DNA of 64,000 nt from DTHT01 sp037444625 (GTDB taxonomy: Bacteria; Acidobacteriota; Terriglobia; Bryobacterales; Bryobacteraceae): contig JBBIMA010000014.1 of assembly GCA_037444625.1 (NCBI GenBank), positions 8,163-72,162 on the forward strand. The letters are read 5' to 3'. The notes beneath the pieces are model-generated. The model was not told the origin of the DNA. It saw nothing but the letters and a program-made list of their open reading frames with translations, and searched no databases. The stretch's first letter is position 1, and every line of letters begins with the position of its first letter. Positions 36,049 through 44,240 of the stretch are shown here, one piece after another. A program made the translations under genes and the position numbers.

Positions 36049-39000
36049 TCAGAACTCCAGGCGGAGCGCGTAACGCAGTTGTCGGCCGTAGTTGCCGGCG
36101 GCCGGGGCGTTGGTCCGCCCGAAGTCCGAAGCGGTGATGCTCACCGTCGGGTTGGCCCAGTTGAGTTTGTTGAACGCGTTGTAGGCCTCCAGACGGAACT
36201 CGGGTTTGAATCTCTCGCGGATCGTGAATTTCTTGCTAAGCACGGCGTCCAGGTTCGAGAAGCCGGGCCCTCGGAGGTCGTCATAGTACAAGGGATTCGA
36301 TCGGCGCGTGTAGGCCGGCAAGCGGCCGAATCCGGTGGTGTCGAACCAAAGGTTGGCGGCGCCCACGCCTCCGATTTTCTTCACGCTCGGCGGAGCCACC
36401 ATGGCGCCGAATTGCAAGAGCTGGCCTCCCCGGTAGGTGAAGATGCCTGAGAGCTGCCACCCGCCGAGGGCCAGATCCAGAGCCCGAGGCATGTTGGCGC
36501 CCAGGGGGCGGCCCCGCCCCACCGGGATCCCGAACGCCCCCACCGCCACCACGCGGTGCCTCGCGTTCACATCATCCACCCACGTCAGCAGGCGGTCATA
36601 CTGATCCTGCTCGTCATAGAAGCTCTGGGACCTCGCGCTCACCCAGGCATAGCTCGCCATGAAGGAGAAGCCCTGCCGGAACGGTCGCTGGAGCCGGACT
36701 TGCAACGAGTGATTTCGATAGGTTCCCAGGTCCGTAAAAGTCTGCGTGATGGTTCCGTATTGGGGATACGGCTTGAGGAGCGTCGCCACCGAGACCGTGG
36801 CTTGTTTTCGCAAGGCGCCCGGAAACGTCGCCACCGTGCCGTAGTTGTAGAACGGGTTCGCCACCGTCTTGCTTAGCTCCGCTCCGTACTTGTAAGTGAG
36901 GCGGGGGTCCATCAGGTTCAGACCCACGCTCAGCAAGTCCCGACTGACGAAGTTGTGGAAGTACGTCAGCTCCGCGACCGTCCGGCCCCAGATCTCGCGC
37001 TGGAAGACCGCACTGATCCGGTCGCTGATCGGCGGGCGGCGCTGGTACTTCGGGATCGTGATGTTGTCGCCCAGGTTCGTGTAGCGGCCGTAGCTCTTGC
37101 CGTAGGCCGGCGTCAAGCCCTGGGGGAAGGGATTGGCCAGGAACGCCTGAGGGACCCCTTCCAGCCAGGGCAGCACTTCGGTGATGGGGCTGAAGGCGGC
37201 CAGATTCAGCGAACCCAGAGGCTCGTTGCCGCTGTCGGTGTAGGAGTTGGGCGTGTAAAAGCGGCCGTAACCAAACCTTAGCGAAGTCTTATTGTCCACC
37301 CGGTAAGCCAGGCCCACCCGGGGCATCAATTGCAGCTTTTCACTTTGCGTCGCCCGATTGGCCCCCGGTTCCGTGAAGTAGAAGGCGCCGTTATAGAGAA
37401 AACTCTTCTGCCCCGCCGACTCCGCCATCAACTGGGCCACGGTCTTGCCGGTTCCTCCCGCGGCCAGCGACGCCAGTTTCGGATCCACGGCCGCCTGCAT
37501 GCCGGGTATGGGATCGCTCAGATCCAGGCGCTGGGGCAGCCGGTTGTCCGGATCCCAGATCCCGCCCTCGTATTCGTAGCGCAGGCCCAGGTTGAGCGTT
37601 ACGTTCCGACTCAGCTTGAAGTCGTCCTGCGCATAGAACGCGTACATCTCGGTGTTGGCGTACTGGATGGGCACGTACTGGGCGTTGGAGCGGGCGGGAT
37701 TCATGACGCCCAGCAGAAAGCTGGCCCACGGCGCTCCGGTATTCACGGCGCCGCCCGGCGTCGTGTTTGCCGTGCCGGCGGCGTCGAACACCAGGTTGAC
37801 CAGCCCCCCGAAGCGGGCCGCCCAGCCCCGCTTGAAGCGTACATCCGCCCCGACCTTGACGGAGTGGTCGGTCAAGTACTTGGCGAACTGGCCGCTGAAG
37901 CTGTAGCCGAGCGGCTCCTGCCACCACAGATTCCGGACGCCGAAAGTATCGCCGCTGGGAATCTGCATATTGGGGAAGTAGATCAGCGGCCGGTCCTTCG
38001 CGTAGGGCTTCCACCATCCGCTAGGCCACAGCGCGGCGTACCCCTCCTCTCCGATGTCCATCTCGGGGTATTTCCGTTTATCCTCGGTCTTGTAATAGGC
38101 GTACCTCACCGTCAGGGCGGCCGTCGGACTGAGCGTGTAGACCGTGTCGGCCGCGATGTTAAAGCCGTTTCGCACGGAACCTTCCGTCCGCCGCATCTTC
38201 AGCACGTCGGCCCCGTTGGTGTAGTCGTTGGCGTCCTGATTGGTGCGGAAGAAGCTGACGCGGCCGAAGGCCTTCCAGCGGTCGCTGATTTGCCAGTCCA
38301 CCCGGTTAGACAGGTTGTAGTAGCGGTACGTCCGGGTGAAATCGTACTTGTAGTTGTTCAAGCCGGTCAGATCGTCGCCGGCGTTGTTCGGGCTCCACAG
38401 GTTCTTGAGAATCTTAGCCGCCAGGGGGTCCCAGCGGGCCGCCGGAATTCTGTTCCCCTGGAAGGGATCGCGGACCACCCTTCCGCCCGCGATACGGGAG
38501 GTGAGCGGGTCATAGATCACCCGCTGCCTGCCGTCGGTGTACAGGGATTGGGAAAAGTCTCCCTGCCGCTCGGCTGCGGTCGGCAAGGTGTAGGCCATGG
38601 CCTGGAAGGAGGCGTCGGTCTGTTTCTCGTACGAGCTGAACAGGAAGAGCTTGTTCTTCCTGAGGGGCATCCCGATCGTGCCCCCGCCATTCCAGGAAGT
38701 ACCTCTGGAATGCTGCCGCGTGATGCGGTTGCTCAACGCATTCCAGTCGGGATCGCCCCCGAAGTAGTAGGCGCTGCCGTGGATCTCGTTGGTCCCCGAC
38801 TTCATCGCCATGGTGATCACGCCGCCGGCGCTGTGCCCGAACTCGGCGTCCACGGCGTTATGCCGGACCGAGTAGTCGCTGACCGCCTCCACCGGCGGGT
38901 TGTACCCCAGTTTCGAGGAATTGGCCAGCGGCGAGCCGTCAATGAGGACTTCGTTTCGTCCCAACGTGCGGCCGCCGATGTCATAGGCGTTGGCCGCGTA

Positions 39001-39522
39001 ATGGTCGTAGTTTGCGTTCCGCGTCCAATCCCCGTTTACGGACGGGTCCAAAGCCACCAGGGTCACGGGATTGCGGCTGATCAGGGGCAGCTCCTTGAAC
39101 AGCGCCTGTTCCACGGTCATCTCCTGGTTGGCGGTGTTGAACTGCACCCCCACCGCACCGGCCTCCACGGTGATGGTCTCGACCAGGTCCGACACCTTGA
39201 GCGTGATGTCGGCCGTGACGTCGCCGTATTGGAGCACCCGTACGTTCTCCTGCACGACGGTGGCGAAGCCCTTCAGGGCGGCGGTCAGCGTGTACGTGCC
39301 GGGATCGACCTGGTCGAAAAGGTATCGGCCGTTGGCCCCGCTCTCGCGCGCCACCGCCACCCCGGTGGCGTTGTTGCGCAGCGTTACGGACACGCCGGGC
39401 ACGGCGGCGCCGCTGGCGTCCACGATGACCCCCTGAACCCGGCCGCGCGGGTCCTGGGCCGGCATGGAAACGGCAGCCGCCAGCGCCGCCCAGGCTACCA
39501 CGATTCTCGGTGCCCATCGCAT
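36049..39522 (-). CDS. TonB-dependent outer-membrane receptor (Oar-like), second copy
   Basis: This is a 1157-residue protein. The signal peptide (MRWAPRIVVAWAALAAAVSM) is followed by a carboxypeptidase-regulatory-like sandwich (GRVQGVIVDASGAAVPGVSV), the plug (VEQALFKELPLISRNPVTLV, VLIDGSPLANSS, GGVITMAMKSGTNEIHGSAY), and a barrel ending in LRYALRLEF. I chose 39522 over the longer frame because AAGGAGAAGTT precedes it and the signal starts there. The first part of the longer frame covers operator B. The receptor is probably controlled by operators B and C and imports the substrate of the second sugar locus. Confidence 0.92.
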   Translation of the reverse strand: MRWAPRIVVAWAALAAAVSMPAQDPRGRVQGVIVDASGAAVPGVSVTLRNNATGVAVARESGANGRYLFDQVDPGTYTLTAALKGFATVVQENVRVLQYGDVTADITLKVSDLVETITVEAGAVGVQFNTANQEMTVEQALFKELPLISRNPVTLVALDPSVNGDWTRNANYDHYAANAYDIGGRTLGRNEVLIDGSPLANSSKLGYNPPVEAVSDYSVRHNAVDAEFGHSAGGVITMAMKSGTNEIHGSAYYFGGDPDWNALSNRITRQHSRGTSWNGGGTIGMPLRKNKLFLFSSYEKQTDASFQAMAYTLPTAAERQGDFSQSLYTDGRQRVIYDPLTSRIAGGRVVRDPFQGNRIPAARWDPLAAKILKNLWSPNNAGDDLTGLNNYKYDFTRTYRYYNLSNRVDWQISDRWKAFGRVSFFRTNQDANDYTNGADVLKMRRTEGSVRNGFNIAADTVYTLSPTAALTVRYAYYKTEDKRKYPEMDIGEEGYAALWPSGWWKPYAKDRPLIYFPNMQIPSGDTFGVRNLWWQEPLGYSFSGQFAKYLTDHSVKVGADVRFKRGWAARFGGLVNLVFDAAGTANTTPGGAVNTGAPWASFLLGVMNPARSNAQYVPIQYANTEMYAFYAQDDFKLSRNVTLNLGLRYEYEGGIWDPDNRLPQRLDLSDPIPGMQAAVDPKLASLAAGGTGKTVAQLMAESAGQKSFLYNGAFYFTEPGANRATQSEKLQLMPRVGLAYRVDNKTSLRFGYGRFYTPNSYTDSGNEPLGSLNLAAFSPITEVLPWLEGVPQAFLANPFPQGLTPAYGKSYGRYTNLGDNITIPKYQRRPPISDRISAVFQREIWGRTVAELTYFHNFVSRDLLSVGLNLMDPRLTYKYGAELSKTVANPFYNYGTVATFPGALRKQATVSVATLLKPYPQYGTITQTFTDLGTYRNHSLQVRLQRPFRQGFSFMASYAWVSARSQSFYDEQDQYDRLLTWVDDVNARHRVVAVGAFGIPVGRGRPLGANMPRALDLALGGWQLSGIFTYRGGQLLQFGAMVAPPSVKKIGGVGAANLWFDTTGFGRLPAYTRRSNPLYYDDLRGPGFSNLDAVLSKKFTIRERFKPEFRLEAYNAFNKLNWANPTVSITASDFGRTNAPAAGNYGRQLRYALRLEF

Positions 39523-39592
39523 AACTTCTCCTTGCCCGTTTACTCTCATGTCCTTGCTCCTTCCCGGCCCTGGCAGAGCCTGCGGCCGCCGC

Positions 39593-39606
39593 TGCATGAA
39601 TATGCG
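39593..39606. promoter_or_regulatory. Operator B: TGCATGAATATGCG
   Basis: This GCAT-N4-ATGC palindrome lies downstream of the receptor promoter -10 box, about +20 to +35 relative to the likely transcription start, and 71 nt before the receptor ATG. Confidence 0.7.
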
Positions 39607-39633
39607 GGCGGCCATCAAGATCCTTCAGGCCGG

Positions 39634-39662
39634 ATGCTAGCATGCCCGCGCGTGCCGGTCAA
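39634..39662 (-). promoter_or_regulatory. Promoter of the second TonB receptor
   Basis: On the minus strand TTGACC (39662-39657) and TAGCAT (39639-39634) are separated by 17 bp. Operators B and C flank the promoter, with 97 bp between their centres. Confidence 0.65.
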
Positions 39663-39689
39663 GGGCTTTGCTTGCAAAATCGTGACCCC

Positions 39690-39703
39690 TGCATAAAAAT
39701 GCA
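39690..39703. promoter_or_regulatory. Operator C: TGCATAAAAATGCA
   Basis: This site has the symmetric half-sites TGCAT and ATGCA. It sits 27 bp upstream of the -35 box of the receptor promoter and 22 nt downstream of the permease stop. Together with operator B it could allow looping. Confidence 0.7.
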
Positions 39704-39725
39704 CGCGCCCGTCCCGCGCCCCCGC

Positions 39726-40742
39726 TCATGCGTTCGAATATGTGATCAGCGCCAGCCCCGCCAGGTAGCACAGGAACATCCAGGCCAGCAACCGACTGGT
39801 CCCCGGCGGCGCCTGCGCAAACTCTTTCCAGGCCAGCACTCCCCAAAGGATGGCCACTACCGGCGCAGCGTTGCTCAGCGCGTAGGACACCGCCGGTCCG
39901 GCCGCACCCACCGCCAGGAAGCTGGCGGTCAGCCCCAGGCTCCAGATGGCGCCCCCCAGAGCGCCGGTCAGATGCGTCCCCAGGCTCCCTTTCCAGTAGT
40001 CCGCCATCGCCACCGGCGGCCCTTCCACCGGCTTCCTCATGAAGATCGGGTTGAAAACGAACGTGGTGAGAAACGCGCCCAGGCTGAACAAGAAGGCCGC
40101 CGTCAGGGGCATCAGCCTGCCGGTTCCTCCCGCGACGAACTGCCTATCTATTGATCTGACCACCAGCCCGTAAAAGAAGGCGATCAGAAGGCCCGCGCCC
40201 ACCGAAAGCAGGATTCCCTTGGCTTCGGGCTTCTTGGTGGCGCCGGCCAGGCGCCGGTAGGCCGCCATGCTGAGCAGGATGGCGGCCACGATCACCGCCA
40301 CTCCCAGAAACAGCACCCCGGGTTTCTTTTGCGCGTCTCCCCCGGCCAGCGCCATCAGGACGTAGTTAAAGACGATCCCGACTACCCAGGCGAGGCCCCC
40401 TCCGATCGGGAATCCGACCGCCATGCCGGCCACCGCAATGGCCGCCACCAGCAACAGATTGCCCAGATTCCAGACCGTCCCCCCCAGCAGCGCCGACAGC
40501 ACGCTGGCCCGGTCGGCCTGGGCCAGATCGGCCAGGAACGGCCGCCCCGCCGGGCCGAGGCTACCGAAGGTCAGGGCCGCGAGCGCGGAAAACAGCAGCA
40601 GCCCGCTGACGAAATCCCAGTAGAACAGCTCAAAACGCCAGGTGCGCGCGGCCAGCTTTTGGGTATTGGACCACGATCCCCAGCAGGTCATGGTGAGCAC
40701 GCACAGCAGGACGGCGAGCGCGTAGTTATGGACGGTGACCAT
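39726..40742 (-). CDS. GRP/DMT-type sugar permease
   Basis: This is a 338-residue inner-membrane protein with about ten hydrophobic helices. The N-terminal motif MTCWGSWSNTQKLAARTWRF is followed by ELFYWDFVSGLLLFSALAAL. With AGMAVGFPIGGGLAWVVG it resembles the glucose/ribose uptake (GRP), RhaT and ureide permease branch of the DMT superfamily. Such proteins are proton-coupled sugar or nucleoside-type importers. Operator D lies between its promoter and its start codon, so it belongs to the regulon of the divergent transketolase operon. The transported sugar is unknown. Confidence 0.83.
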   Translation of the reverse strand: MVTVHNYALAVLLCVLTMTCWGSWSNTQKLAARTWRFELFYWDFVSGLLLFSALAALTFGSLGPAGRPFLADLAQADRASVLSALLGGTVWNLGNLLLVAAIAVAGMAVGFPIGGGLAWVVGIVFNYVLMALAGGDAQKKPGVLFLGVAVIVAAILLSMAAYRRLAGATKKPEAKGILLSVGAGLLIAFFYGLVVRSIDRQFVAGGTGRLMPLTAAFLFSLGAFLTTFVFNPIFMRKPVEGPPVAMADYWKGSLGTHLTGALGGAIWSLGLTASFLAVGAAGPAVSYALSNAAPVVAILWGVLAWKEFAQAPPGTSRLLAWMFLCYLAGLALITYSNA

Positions 40743-40759
40743 GGAAGCCTCCCGGCGTT

Positions 40760-40773
40760 TGCATAATTATGCG
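40760..40773. promoter_or_regulatory. Operator D: TGCATAATTATGCG
   Basis: This palindrome has an AATT centre and lies 18-31 nt before the permease ATG. It begins 23 bp after the -10 box, the same geometry as operators A and E. Confidence 0.75.
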
Positions 40774-40796
40774 GGCCCACTTGGGTCCGCAAGGCC

Positions 40797-40825
40797 TTTA
40801 TAGCCTGAAGCCCGCCGGCAGTCAA
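40797..40825 (-). promoter_or_regulatory. Promoter of the permease gene
   Basis: On the minus strand TTGACT (40825-40820) and TATAAA (40802-40797) are separated by 17 bp, a good sigma-70 match. Confidence 0.7.
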
Positions 40826-40859
40826 GCGGCCCGTCCGGCCGAGCCGCCCGGGCTTTCCG

Positions 40860-40889
40860 TTGACAGGAAGGGCCGCCGGGTGCTACATT
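40860..40889 (+). promoter_or_regulatory. Promoter of the transketolase-kinase-regulator-isomerase operon
   Basis: TTGACA (40860-40865) is a consensus -35, and TACATT (40884-40889) follows after 18 bp. It is divergent from the permease promoter in a 174-nt intergenic space. Confidence 0.7.
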
Positions 40890-40913
40890 CGGGTTTGCAT
40901 CTGCCGTCGAAAA

Positions 40914-40927
40914 CGCATGAATATGCA
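40914..40927. promoter_or_regulatory. Operator E: CGCATGAATATGCA
   Basis: This palindrome contains the transketolase start codon (ATG at 40917) and begins 24 bp after the -10 box. Binding here would block the whole operon. Confidence 0.75.
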
Positions 40928-41768
40928 GAACCCGGACGCCTCCGGCTCCGCCGCTGACCGGTTGCGCCGGCGCGCCGACTGGATCCGCCGCCGCAGTCTC
41001 CGCATGGTCCACCAGGCCCGCCTGGGCCATCCGGGCGGGGATCTTTCCGCGGCCGACATCCTGGCGGTCCTTTATTTCGGCGTGCTCCGCGTGGATCCCG
41101 GCAATCCCGCCGCCCCCGACCGAGATCGCTTCATTATGAGCAAGGGGCACTGTTCCGGCGCCCTTTACGCCACGCTGGCGGCGGCGGGCTTCTTCCCGAT
41201 CGAGCTGCTGGAAACCTACATGCAGCCGCTGTCGCCCTTGAGCGGTCACCCGGACCGCACCAGGGTTCCGGGCGTCGAAGCCAGTACGGGCGCCTTGGGA
41301 CACGGCCTGCCGGTCGGGGTCGGCGTCGCACTGGCGGGCAAAATGGACGGCGCCCCCTGGCGCACTTACGTGCTCACCGGCGACGGGGAACTCCAGGAGG
41401 GCAGCAACTGGGAAGCGGCCATGGCTGCGGCGCATTATGGTTTGGAGAATCTCACCCTGATCATTGACCGAAACCGGCTCCAGCAGGGAGATGCCACCGA
41501 GAGCACCGTGCGGCTGGAGCCGCTGGCGGAGAAGTGGCGAGCCTTCGGCTGGGCCGTGGCGGAGGTGGACGGGCACGATCACGCGGCGCTATTGTCCCTG
41601 TTCGGCCGCCTCCCCCTGGAGAGCGGCAAGCCGAGCTGCGTCATCGCCCATACGCGCAAGGGCAAGGGCGTCAGCTTCATGGAGGACCGGGTGGAGTGGC
41701 ACCACCGCGTTCCGTCGAAAGCGGAGCTGGAGGCGGCGCTCGAAGAGCTCGGGGAAGGCGCCGAATGA
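40917..41768 (+). CDS. Transketolase, N-terminal subunit
   Basis: This is a 283-residue protein covering only the thiamine-diphosphate-binding half of transketolase. It has LGHPGGDLSAADILAVLYFG, FIMSKGHCSGALYATLAAAG, GALGHGLPVGVGVA and the TPP motif TGDGELQEGSNWEAAMAAAH, then LIIDRNRLQQGD. The other half is encoded by the next gene, overlapping by ATGA, as in split transketolases of sugar-specific pathways such as that for apulose 4-phosphate. Alternative start 40923 is possible. Split enzymes form heterotetramers. The transferred ketol group and the acceptor depend on the pathway, which is not certain here. Confidence 0.92.
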   Translation: MNMQNPDASGSAADRLRRRADWIRRRSLRMVHQARLGHPGGDLSAADILAVLYFGVLRVDPGNPAAPDRDRFIMSKGHCSGALYATLAAAGFFPIELLETYMQPLSPLSGHPDRTRVPGVEASTGALGHGLPVGVGVALAGKMDGAPWRTYVLTGDGELQEGSNWEAAMAAAHYGLENLTLIIDRNRLQQGDATESTVRLEPLAEKWRAFGWAVAEVDGHDHAALLSLFGRLPLESGKPSCVIAHTRKGKGVSFMEDRVEWHHRVPSKAELEAALEELGEGAE

Positions 41769-42736
41769 GCGAGCTGTTCGATTGCCGGCACGCCTTCCGC
41801 GAAGCTCTTGAGGAGCTGGCGGCCTCCGATCCGCGGATCGTGGTGGTCACCAACGACTCGATCGGATCCTCCAATATCGGCGGCTTCCGCCGGCGGTTCC
41901 CCGAGCGCTTCATCAACGCGGGAATCGCGGAGCAGAACCTGGTCGGCATCGGCGCCGGCCTGGCCCAGAACGGCAAGATCCCCTTCGTATGCGGCGCGGC
42001 TTGTTTCCTGACCGGGCGCGCACTGGAGCAGGTGAAGATAGACCTGGGATACTCGCGGGCCAACGTCAAGCTGTGCGGCATGTCGGGCGGGCTGGCCTAT
42101 GGTGCGCTCGGACCGACGCATCACTCCCTGGAGGACCTGGCCTGGACGCGCGTGATTCCCAATCTCACCGTGGTCGTCCCCGCCGACCCGGTCGAGACCG
42201 CTCAGGCGGTGCGGGCGATCGCGGATCACCAAGGCCCGGTCTTCCTGCGCCTGAGCCGCATGCCGGTTCCCGTGGTGCACGCACCTGACTACCGCTTCCG
42301 GATCGGCCGGGCTGCCGTGCTCCTGGAGGGAGAGCACGTTACTCTGATCGCCAACGGCACCATGGTCTGCCGCGCGCTGGAGGCCGCACGGCTGCTGGCC
42401 GGCCAAGGCGTGTCCGCGCGCGTGATGAACATGTCCACCCTCCAGCCGCTCGATCGGCAAGCCATTGTTGACGCGGCCGAACAAACCGCCGCGATAGTCA
42501 CGGTCGAAGAACACTCCGTCCGCGGCGGGTTGGGCGGCGCGGTGGCCGAGGTGGTGGTCACCAGCCGGCCGGTGCGGATGAAGATGCTGGGCGTTCCGGG
42601 CGTGTTCGCCCCCACGGGTTCCGCCGCCTGGCTGTTCGAGCACTTTCGGCTGACTCCCGAGGGAATCCGCGACGCCGCCCTGGAGCTGCTTCAAGACAAG
42701 GAGCACCATGCGGTCCAAGTTCGTTCTGGCCATTGA
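41765..42736 (+). CDS. Transketolase, C-terminal subunit
   Basis: This is a 323-residue protein with the pyrimidine-binding and C-terminal domains of transketolase: RFINAGIAEQNLVGIGAGLA with the catalytic Glu, GALGPTHHSLEDLAWTRVIP, ADPVETAQAVRAI and the C-terminal TVEEHSVRGGLGGAVAEVVV. It overlaps the N-terminal subunit by 4 nt and the kinase gene by 29 nt, so stoichiometric synthesis is likely. Confidence 0.92.
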   Translation: MSELFDCRHAFREALEELAASDPRIVVVTNDSIGSSNIGGFRRRFPERFINAGIAEQNLVGIGAGLAQNGKIPFVCGAACFLTGRALEQVKIDLGYSRANVKLCGMSGGLAYGALGPTHHSLEDLAWTRVIPNLTVVVPADPVETAQAVRAIADHQGPVFLRLSRMPVPVVHAPDYRFRIGRAAVLLEGEHVTLIANGTMVCRALEAARLLAGQGVSARVMNMSTLQPLDRQAIVDAAEQTAAIVTVEEHSVRGGLGGAVAEVVVTSRPVRMKMLGVPGVFAPTGSAAWLFEHFRLTPEGIRDAALELLQDKEHHAVQVRSGH

Positions 42737-44237
42737 CCAGGGCACCACCAATACCAAGGTCTTGCTGCTCGATCCCCGCGGCCGGGTGGTGGCCCGCGCT
42801 TCGCGACCGCTGCCCATTTCGTTTCCCCAGCCCGCCTGGGTGGAGCAGGACGCCGACCTGCTCTGGACCAGCGTCAGGGAGGCAGTGGATGAGTGTCTGG
42901 CGCAGGCCGGCGACCCGGAGCTGGCGGCCATAGGCGTTAGCAATCAGCGGGAGTCCGCCGTCGTGTGGGACCGCCGCACCGGCCGCCCTGCCGCCCCCTG
43001 CGTCGTGTGGCAGTGCCGCCGCTCGGCCGAGTTCTGCGAGGACCTGCGGCGCCGCGGCCTGGAGCCTCTCCTGAAAGAGCGGACCGGGCTGGCGATCGCC
43101 CCGCTGTTTTCCGCCGGCAAGATCCGCTGGCTCCTGGACCACATCCCGGAGGGCCGGCGCCGCGCCGAGCAGGGAGACCTGTGCGCAGGGACGGTGGATA
43201 GCTGGGTGCTGTGGAACCTCACCGGCGGTGCCGTGCATGCCTGCGACGCCACCAACGCCTCCCGTACCCAGCTCCTGAACTTGCGGCGCGTCAGTTGGGA
43301 CGAAGACTTGCTCGCCATCTTCGGCGTGCCGCGTCGGCTCTTGCCCGAAGTGCGGCCCTCCAGCGCGATTTTCGGCCAGTCGGTGGCTCTGGGGCGCCTG
43401 CCGGGGGGTGTGCCCATCGCCAGTCTCATCGGCGATTCCCACGCCGCGCTGTTCGGTCACGCCGCTTTCCGGCCGGGCGCCGTCAAGGCCACTTACGGCA
43501 CCGGGACGTCGCTGATGACGCTGACCGACGGCCCGGTGGAGTCGCAGCGCGGCCTCTCGACGACGATCGCGTGGTGGCGGGGCGCCGCCGCCACCTACGC
43601 CCTGGAAGGCAACATTCTGATGACCGGGAGCGCGATCCAATGGCTGGGGGAATTCCTGCGGTTGGAAGACCCGGCGCGCGCGGCGGCCGCTCTGGCCGCC
43701 GAGGCGCCGGATGCCGCGGGGGTGTACTTGGTGCCGGCCTTCGTCGGCTTGGGGGCCCCTTACTGGGACGCGCAGGCCAGGGGGTTGATCAGCGGCCTGA
43801 CGCGAGGCACGACCGCCGCCCAGGTGGCTCGTGCCACTCTGGAATCAATCGCCTACCAAGTACGGGACGTCTTCGACGCCATGCGGGCGGAGGCGGCGGG
43901 GGAGTTGCCCGCCTTGATGGCCGACGGCGGCGCCAGCCGGAACGATGCCCTCATGCAGTTTCAGGCCGATATCCTGGGCCGCCCGGTCGTTCGGAATCTC
44001 TCCACCGACCTGTCGGCCATCGGTGCCGCCTGGCTGGCGGGCTTGGCTGTCGGCTATTGGGCGTCCCTCGAGGAATTGGAAGCGCTGCCGCGCTCGGAAG
44101 ACCGCTTCGAGCCGCGCATGCCGGAAGCCGAGCGTCAGGCCCGCTATGCCGGCTGGCGGGAGGCTGTCGCTCGGGCGATGCTGCATTCGGCGGAAGCCCC
44201 GCAGGCCCCGGATGCGGCCGCAGCCGTACAATCGTAG
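42708..44237 (+). CDS. FGGY-family sugar kinase, glycerol-kinase-like
   Basis: This is a 509-residue kinase with LAIDQGTTNTKVLLLDPRGR (phosphate loop), IGVSNQRESAVVWDRRTGRP, CVVWQCRRSAEFCEDL, ATNASRTQLLNL, GDSHAALFGH and TYGTGTSLMTLTDGP. The general sequence is closest to glycerol kinase, and the catalytic Asp of GD is retained. The adjacent residue is Ser (GDSH) where glycerol kinase has Gln (GDQQ), so glycerol may not be the substrate. In this operon it is more likely to phosphorylate a ketose produced by the isomerase. It starts inside the preceding gene with AAGGAG 5 nt before its ATG. Confidence 0.87.
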   Translation: MRSKFVLAIDQGTTNTKVLLLDPRGRVVARASRPLPISFPQPAWVEQDADLLWTSVREAVDECLAQAGDPELAAIGVSNQRESAVVWDRRTGRPAAPCVVWQCRRSAEFCEDLRRRGLEPLLKERTGLAIAPLFSAGKIRWLLDHIPEGRRRAEQGDLCAGTVDSWVLWNLTGGAVHACDATNASRTQLLNLRRVSWDEDLLAIFGVPRRLLPEVRPSSAIFGQSVALGRLPGGVPIASLIGDSHAALFGHAAFRPGAVKATYGTGTSLMTLTDGPVESQRGLSTTIAWWRGAAATYALEGNILMTGSAIQWLGEFLRLEDPARAAAALAAEAPDAAGVYLVPAFVGLGAPYWDAQARGLISGLTRGTTAAQVARATLESIAYQVRDVFDAMRAEAAGELPALMADGGASRNDALMQFQADILGRPVVRNLSTDLSAIGAAWLAGLAVGYWASLEELEALPRSEDRFEPRMPEAERQARYAGWREAVARAMLHSAEAPQAPDAAAAVQS

Positions 44238-44240
44238 CCT

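Noticed and set aside
37330..39696. 788-residue plus-strand frame antisense to the second TonB receptor
   Set aside because: The receptor has a signal peptide, plug and terminal Phe; the antisense frame has no recognisable content.
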